Below are positions 6,733 through 8,956 of a stretch of DNA of 8,956 bases, in pieces (positions within the stretch are counted from its first letter, which is position 1; the number at the start of each line of letters is the position of its first letter). The translations under genes and the position numbers were made by a program. Under the pieces are notes generated by a model. It was not told the origin of the DNA and did not search any database. It saw nothing but the letters and a program-made list of their open reading frames with translations. The stretch comes from Christensenella sp. UBA1214. Lineage in GTDB: Bacteria > Bacillota > Clostridia > Christensenellales > CAG-138. The DNA is taken from positions 1 to 8,956 of the forward strand of contig DBXK01000042.1 of the NCBI GenBank assembly GCA_002309375.1, written 5' to 3'.

Positions 6733-7227
6733 ATGAGCAAAACCTATTTTATCGCGGATACGCATTTTGGCAGCGACGCGCTGCGGCGGTATGAGAACCG
6801 GCCGTTTGCGGACGTGCGGGAGATGGACGAGGAGCTGATCCGGCGCTGGAACGAGGCCGTCGCGCCGGAGGATACCGTTTGGCATCTCGGCGATTTCGGC
6901 GCTGAGGGGCGCGAGGCGGAATACCTTGCGCGGCTCAACGGGAAAGTCAACCTTGTCAAAGGCAACCACGACGCTTTTTCCAATGAATATTACCGGAAGG
7001 CCGGATTCTCCGAGGTCTACGACCTCCCCGTGGTCTTCGAGGGTTACTTTATCCTTTCGCACGAACCGCTGTACGTGAACGCCAATATGCCCTACGCGAA
7101 TCTTTTCGGGCATGTTCACGCGAACCCGATCATAAAGAATATGAGCAGTCAGCACTTCTGCGTCTGCGTGGAGCGGACCGGGTATGCGCCGGTATCGTTC
7201 GGGCATATTAAGGATTCGATGCGCTGA
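6733..7227 (+). CDS. Calcineurin-like metallophosphoesterase
   Basis: A compact 164-aa two-metal phosphoesterase. The family motifs appear in order: D-x-H in 'FIADTHFG' (about 5-12), GD in 'HLGDFG', GNHD in 'LVKGNHDAF', His in 'FILSHEPL', and GHVH near residue 130. The length and 'DTHFGS' opening match small phage- and Firmicutes-type members that act on phosphodiesters or phosphomonoesters. ATG 6733 is chosen over an in-frame TTG at 6709 inside the previous gene. A weak GGTGAG site (6718-6723) overlaps the TGA stop of the XRE-CYTH gene, so translational coupling is likely. The 10-nt gap and the absence of a promoter or terminator between them argue for one operon. It may act on the product or ligand of the upstream ATPase-CYTH protein, but that is inference. 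Confidence 0.92.
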   Translation: MSKTYFIADTHFGSDALRRYENRPFADVREMDEELIRRWNEAVAPEDTVWHLGDFGAEGREAEYLARLNGKVNLVKGNHDAFSNEYYRKAGFSEVYDLPVVFEGYFILSHEPLYVNANMPYANLFGHVHANPIIKNMSSQHFCVCVERTGYAPVSFGHIKDSMR

Positions 7228-7260
7228 GCAGCCCGCCATTTGATAAGAAATCAGTTCAAA

Positions 7261-7296
7261 CGCCGTGTCATTCTTCCCGTGGCACGGCGCTTTTTT
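7261..7296 (+). terminator. Rho-independent terminator after the metallophosphoesterase gene
   Basis: CGCCGTGTCA pairs with TGGCACGGCG (10 bp including one G-U wobble) around a 9-nt loop. A C and six T follow. It lies 33 nt after the stop codon and ends the XRE-CYTH/phosphoesterase unit. Confidence 0.92.
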
Positions 7297-7308
7297 GCGC
7301 TGTCATGA

Positions 7309-7337
7309 TTGACAAAAACCGCCTTTGATGTTATCCT
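7309..7337 (+). promoter_or_regulatory. Promoter of the repeat lipoprotein gene
   Basis: A perfect TTGACA -35 (7309-7314), a 17-bp spacer and a TATCCT -10 (7332-7337), starting 13 nt after the preceding terminator. The expected start near 7344 gives a leader of about 48 nt. Confidence 0.72.
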
Positions 7338-7391
7338 TTTCCTGACCTGATATTATCAGTGTTTTACCGCCTGAATGAAAGGAAAACAAAG

Positions 7392-8405
7392 ATGAAAAGA
7401 TTACTTCTTTTTGTGCTCGCGCTCGGTCTTATCCTCGGCCTGTGCGCCTGCGCTTCCTCTTCCAAAACCGAGCCGAAGCCGACGGAGCAGACGGCCGATG
7501 CAACGCCCGCCCCGGGAACCGAACCGCCCGAAGGGCCGAACGATCCGACGCCCGCTCCGGGAACCGAGCCGCCCGAGGGGCCGAACGATCCGGACTACGA
7601 AGGCACTCCGGCCGAATTTGTCGGATCTTGGCAGTATGAAGACCGCGGCGGTTATATCGAGATCTATGACGACTGGCTCTGGGCGCTCTTTGACGAAAAC
7701 TCCGACTGGGTCATGACGGGAGGCTGCCGTCTGGAAGAGGGCTACGGGCTCGTGCTTGGAAACGGAGACGGTACGGATTACGATTATCTCCAGTCGAACG
7801 GCGACGGCACCCTTTATAATTCCGCGTTCACCGTGCTTTACCCCTATGAGGAGCCCGAACCTTCAGGTGAGGCGGAAGACATTCCCGAAGGCTTCATCGG
7901 ATCGTGGCTGAACGAGGGGAACGGATACACGGTCGTCATCAGCGCGGACGGCACTTGGACAGCCTATGACGCAGACGGTGCGCTCGCGGCATCCGGCACC
8001 TGCAGTTATAACAGCACTTACGGGCTCGTGCTCGAGAATGAGGACGGGACGGATTATGATTTCCTTCGCCAGAACGACGACGGAACGCTGTATAACTCCT
8101 GTTTCGACACACTGGTCCCGGAATACGCTGAAACGACGCCCGATACTTACGTCGGTCCGTGGTACAGCGGCGACGCCGGCGTCTACCTTTACGTCTACGA
8201 CGACATGACCTGGGCGACTTTTGATGAGCACATCGAATACATTACCGGCGGTACCTGCCGCCTTGAGGACGGTTTCGGGCTCGTGCTTGAGAATTTCGAC
8301 GGCACCGACTACGATTACCTTGTGTCTGGCGACGACGGCACGCTTTACGATTCCTGCTACGATATCTACGTCCCCTGCGGCGATTTTCTGAATGGGGAAG
8401 GATAA
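7392..8405 (+). CDS. Lipoprotein with three tandem acidic 76-residue repeats
   Basis: A 337-aa exported protein of unknown function. The signal sequence MKRLLLFVLALGLILG leads to a lipobox LCAC, with Cys20 the likely lipidated residue. A Pro/Glu-rich linker (about 21-75) contains two identical 15-residue units, T38-P52 and T53-P67. Three repeats follow at 76-151, 168-243 and 253-328, each exactly 76 residues, joined by short acidic linkers. Each opens with (F/Y)(V/I)Gx W, has a central aromatic/acidic strand ('DDWLWALFD', 'DGTWTAYD', 'DDMTWATFD'), then GLVL-x-N-x-DGTDYD and DGTLY, and ends in VP or YP. Repeats 2 and 3 carry two cysteines each (GTC and SC); repeat 1 has only the first. The protein is strongly acidic with few lysines after the linker. 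The beta-strand-like pattern suggests small barrels or sandwiches displayed on the outer membrane face, possibly binding metal or ligand. The start at 7392 follows AAAGGA by about 8 nt; an in-frame GTG at 7359 is less likely. I do not recognise the family. Confidence 0.88.
   Translation: MKRLLLFVLALGLILGLCACASSSKTEPKPTEQTADATPAPGTEPPEGPNDPTPAPGTEPPEGPNDPDYEGTPAEFVGSWQYEDRGGYIEIYDDWLWALFDENSDWVMTGGCRLEEGYGLVLGNGDGTDYDYLQSNGDGTLYNSAFTVLYPYEEPEPSGEAEDIPEGFIGSWLNEGNGYTVVISADGTWTAYDADGALAASGTCSYNSTYGLVLENEDGTDYDFLRQNDDGTLYNSCFDTLVPEYAETTPDTYVGPWYSGDAGVYLYVYDDMTWATFDEHIEYITGGTCRLEDGFGLVLENFDGTDYDYLVSGDDGTLYDSCYDIYVPCGDFLNGEG
7503..7592 (+). repeat. Two tandem 45-bp units encoding the lipoprotein linker
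   Basis: Units at 7503-7547 and 7548-7592 encode the same 15 residues (TPAPGTEPPEGPNDP). They differ at only three third-codon positions (gcc/gct and two gaa/gag changes), all silent. Such linker repeats readily change copy number and set the distance between the membrane anchor and the folded repeats. Confidence 0.95.
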
Positions 8406-8422
8406 ACTCCCCGAGGTATAAT

Positions 8423-8459
8423 AAAGACCGTGCTTCCTTTGGTCGGAAGCACGGTCTTT
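8423..8459. terminator. Bidirectional terminator between the convergent lipoprotein and hydrogenase genes
   Basis: A perfect 15-bp inverted repeat (arms 8423-8437 and 8445-8459) surrounds a 7-nt loop. On the plus strand it ends in a run of T, giving a strong terminator 17 nt after the lipoprotein stop. On the minus strand it ends in TTTATTAT, a weaker but plausible terminator for the hydrogenase gene, whose stop is at 8480. Confidence 0.9.
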
Positions 8460-8479
8460 TTCTGCCTTTCGGCTATTGA

Positions 8480-8956
8480 TTATTTCTTGTAGAGTTCCCT
8501 CTTCACGTAGTGGGTGTGAAGGAGCTCATGCGCCTTGTGGGAGCCGGGCTCGCCGAGGAATTCCTTGTAGAGCTGCTGGACCTCGGGATTCTCGTGGGAC
8601 TTCCTGAGCTCCATATTCGCATCCTCACCGTAGAGGCCTGCGGCGCGGTCCGCGCGCAGATCGGTGAAGTTGCGGACGTAGCCGGGCTGATGGGGCTGAC
8701 CGCCGCCGTTTACGCAGCCGCCGGGGCACGCCATGACTTCGATGAAGTGGTAGTTCTTCTCGCCGGAGCGGACCATGTCGAGGAGCTTCGAAGCATTCTC
8801 GAGGCCGCTGGTGACGGCGACGTTGACGTCCATACCCGCAACGTGCACGGTGGCTTCCTTGATGGCCTCGGTGCCGCGGACAGCGTGGATGTCGAGGTTC
8901 TCAAGGGGCTTGCCTTCGAGGATCTCGTAAACGGTGCGCAGAGCAGCTTCCATAAC
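8480..8956 (-). CDS. hydA: [FeFe] hydrogenase catalytic subunit, C-terminal part (5' end missing)
   Basis: The last 158 residues of an iron-only hydrogenase, which makes or consumes H2 with ferredoxin and/or NAD(P)H. The fragment begins in the conserved 'VMEAALRT' stretch, so the Met at 8953 is internal and the gene continues past the window edge. It contains the third H-cluster motif, MACPGGCVNGGGQP. Its two cysteines (fragment residues 77 and 81) correspond to the ligands holding the [4Fe-4S] part and bridging it to the di-iron site. The small-subunit-type C-terminal domain follows: 'GLYGEDANMELRKSHENP', 'LYKEFLGEPGSHKAHELLHTHY', then a Lys/Arg-rich tail. The close match to HndD/HydA tails suggests the multisubunit NAD(P)-linked or electron-bifurcating type rather than the monomeric ferredoxin type, but the N-terminal iron-sulfur domains needed to decide are absent. 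It converges on the lipoprotein gene and shares its terminator. Confidence 0.93.
   Translation of the reverse strand, partial: VMEAALRTVYEILEGKPLENLDIHAVRGTEAIKEATVHVAGMDVNVAVTSGLENASKLLDMVRSGEKNYHFIEVMACPGGCVNGGGQPHQPGYVRNFTDLRADRAAGLYGEDANMELRKSHENPEVQQLYKEFLGEPGSHKAHELLHTHYVKRELYKK

Noticed and set aside
8394..8412. GGGGA/TCCCC inverted repeat spanning the lipoprotein stop codon as a separate terminator
   Set aside because: The stem is only 5 bp with no T-run after it; the 15-bp hairpin just downstream is the real terminator.
8415..8425. TATAAT-like sequence after the lipoprotein gene as a promoter
   Set aside because: It has no matching -35 and runs directly into the terminator, with no plus-strand gene following before the window ends.

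Overview
The window looks like a GC-rich member of the Clostridia (Firmicutes), probably an anaerobic gut-type fermenter. This is inferred from strong purine-rich Shine-Dalgarno sites, near-consensus sigma-A promoters, a clostridial-style archaeal-type aspartyl-tRNA synthetase, an orphan ECF transporter S component, an [FeFe] hydrogenase and a secreted protein built from BIG2 and InlB-type modules. I see no transposase, integrase, phage structural gene, tRNA, rRNA or CRISPR array.

Layout. 1-3032 (minus): a very large secreted zinc metalloprotease (HEYQH motif, M30/hyicolysin-like) with a C-terminal string of surface-protein modules, cut by the left edge. 3033-3259: its promoter and leader, then the terminator of the next gene. 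3260-4594 (minus): archaeal/eukaryotic-type aspartyl-tRNA synthetase with its own promoter. 4595-4820: a divergent promoter region. 4821-5357 (plus): a six-helix ECF S component. 5418-6722 (plus): an unusual three-domain protein, XRE helix-turn-helix + P-loop kinase-like ATPase + CYTH triphosphate-tunnel domain, with its own near-consensus promoter. 6733-7227 (plus): a calcineurin-like metallophosphoesterase 10 nt downstream, followed by a strong terminator. 7392-8405 (plus): a lipoprotein made of three acidic 76-residue repeats, with its own promoter. 8423-8459: a long hairpin that can terminate transcription from both sides. 8480-8956 (minus): the C-terminal end of an [FeFe] hydrogenase, cut by the right edge.

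How the genes relate. Most are single-gene units. The one convincing co-transcribed pair is the XRE-ATPase-CYTH protein with the metallophosphoesterase. It joins a DNA-binding domain, a nucleotide-binding kinase-like domain, a triphosphate-binding domain and a separate phosphoesterase, which suggests a small self-regulated nucleotide or polyphosphate module. Its substrate cannot be read from sequence. It is the best candidate here for an undescribed system.

The very long open frames antisense to the protease and the tRNA synthetase are shadows. The protease itself is open over the whole of 3032 to 1 on the minus strand, with signal peptide, catalytic motif and recognisable domains, but it has no stop inside the window.
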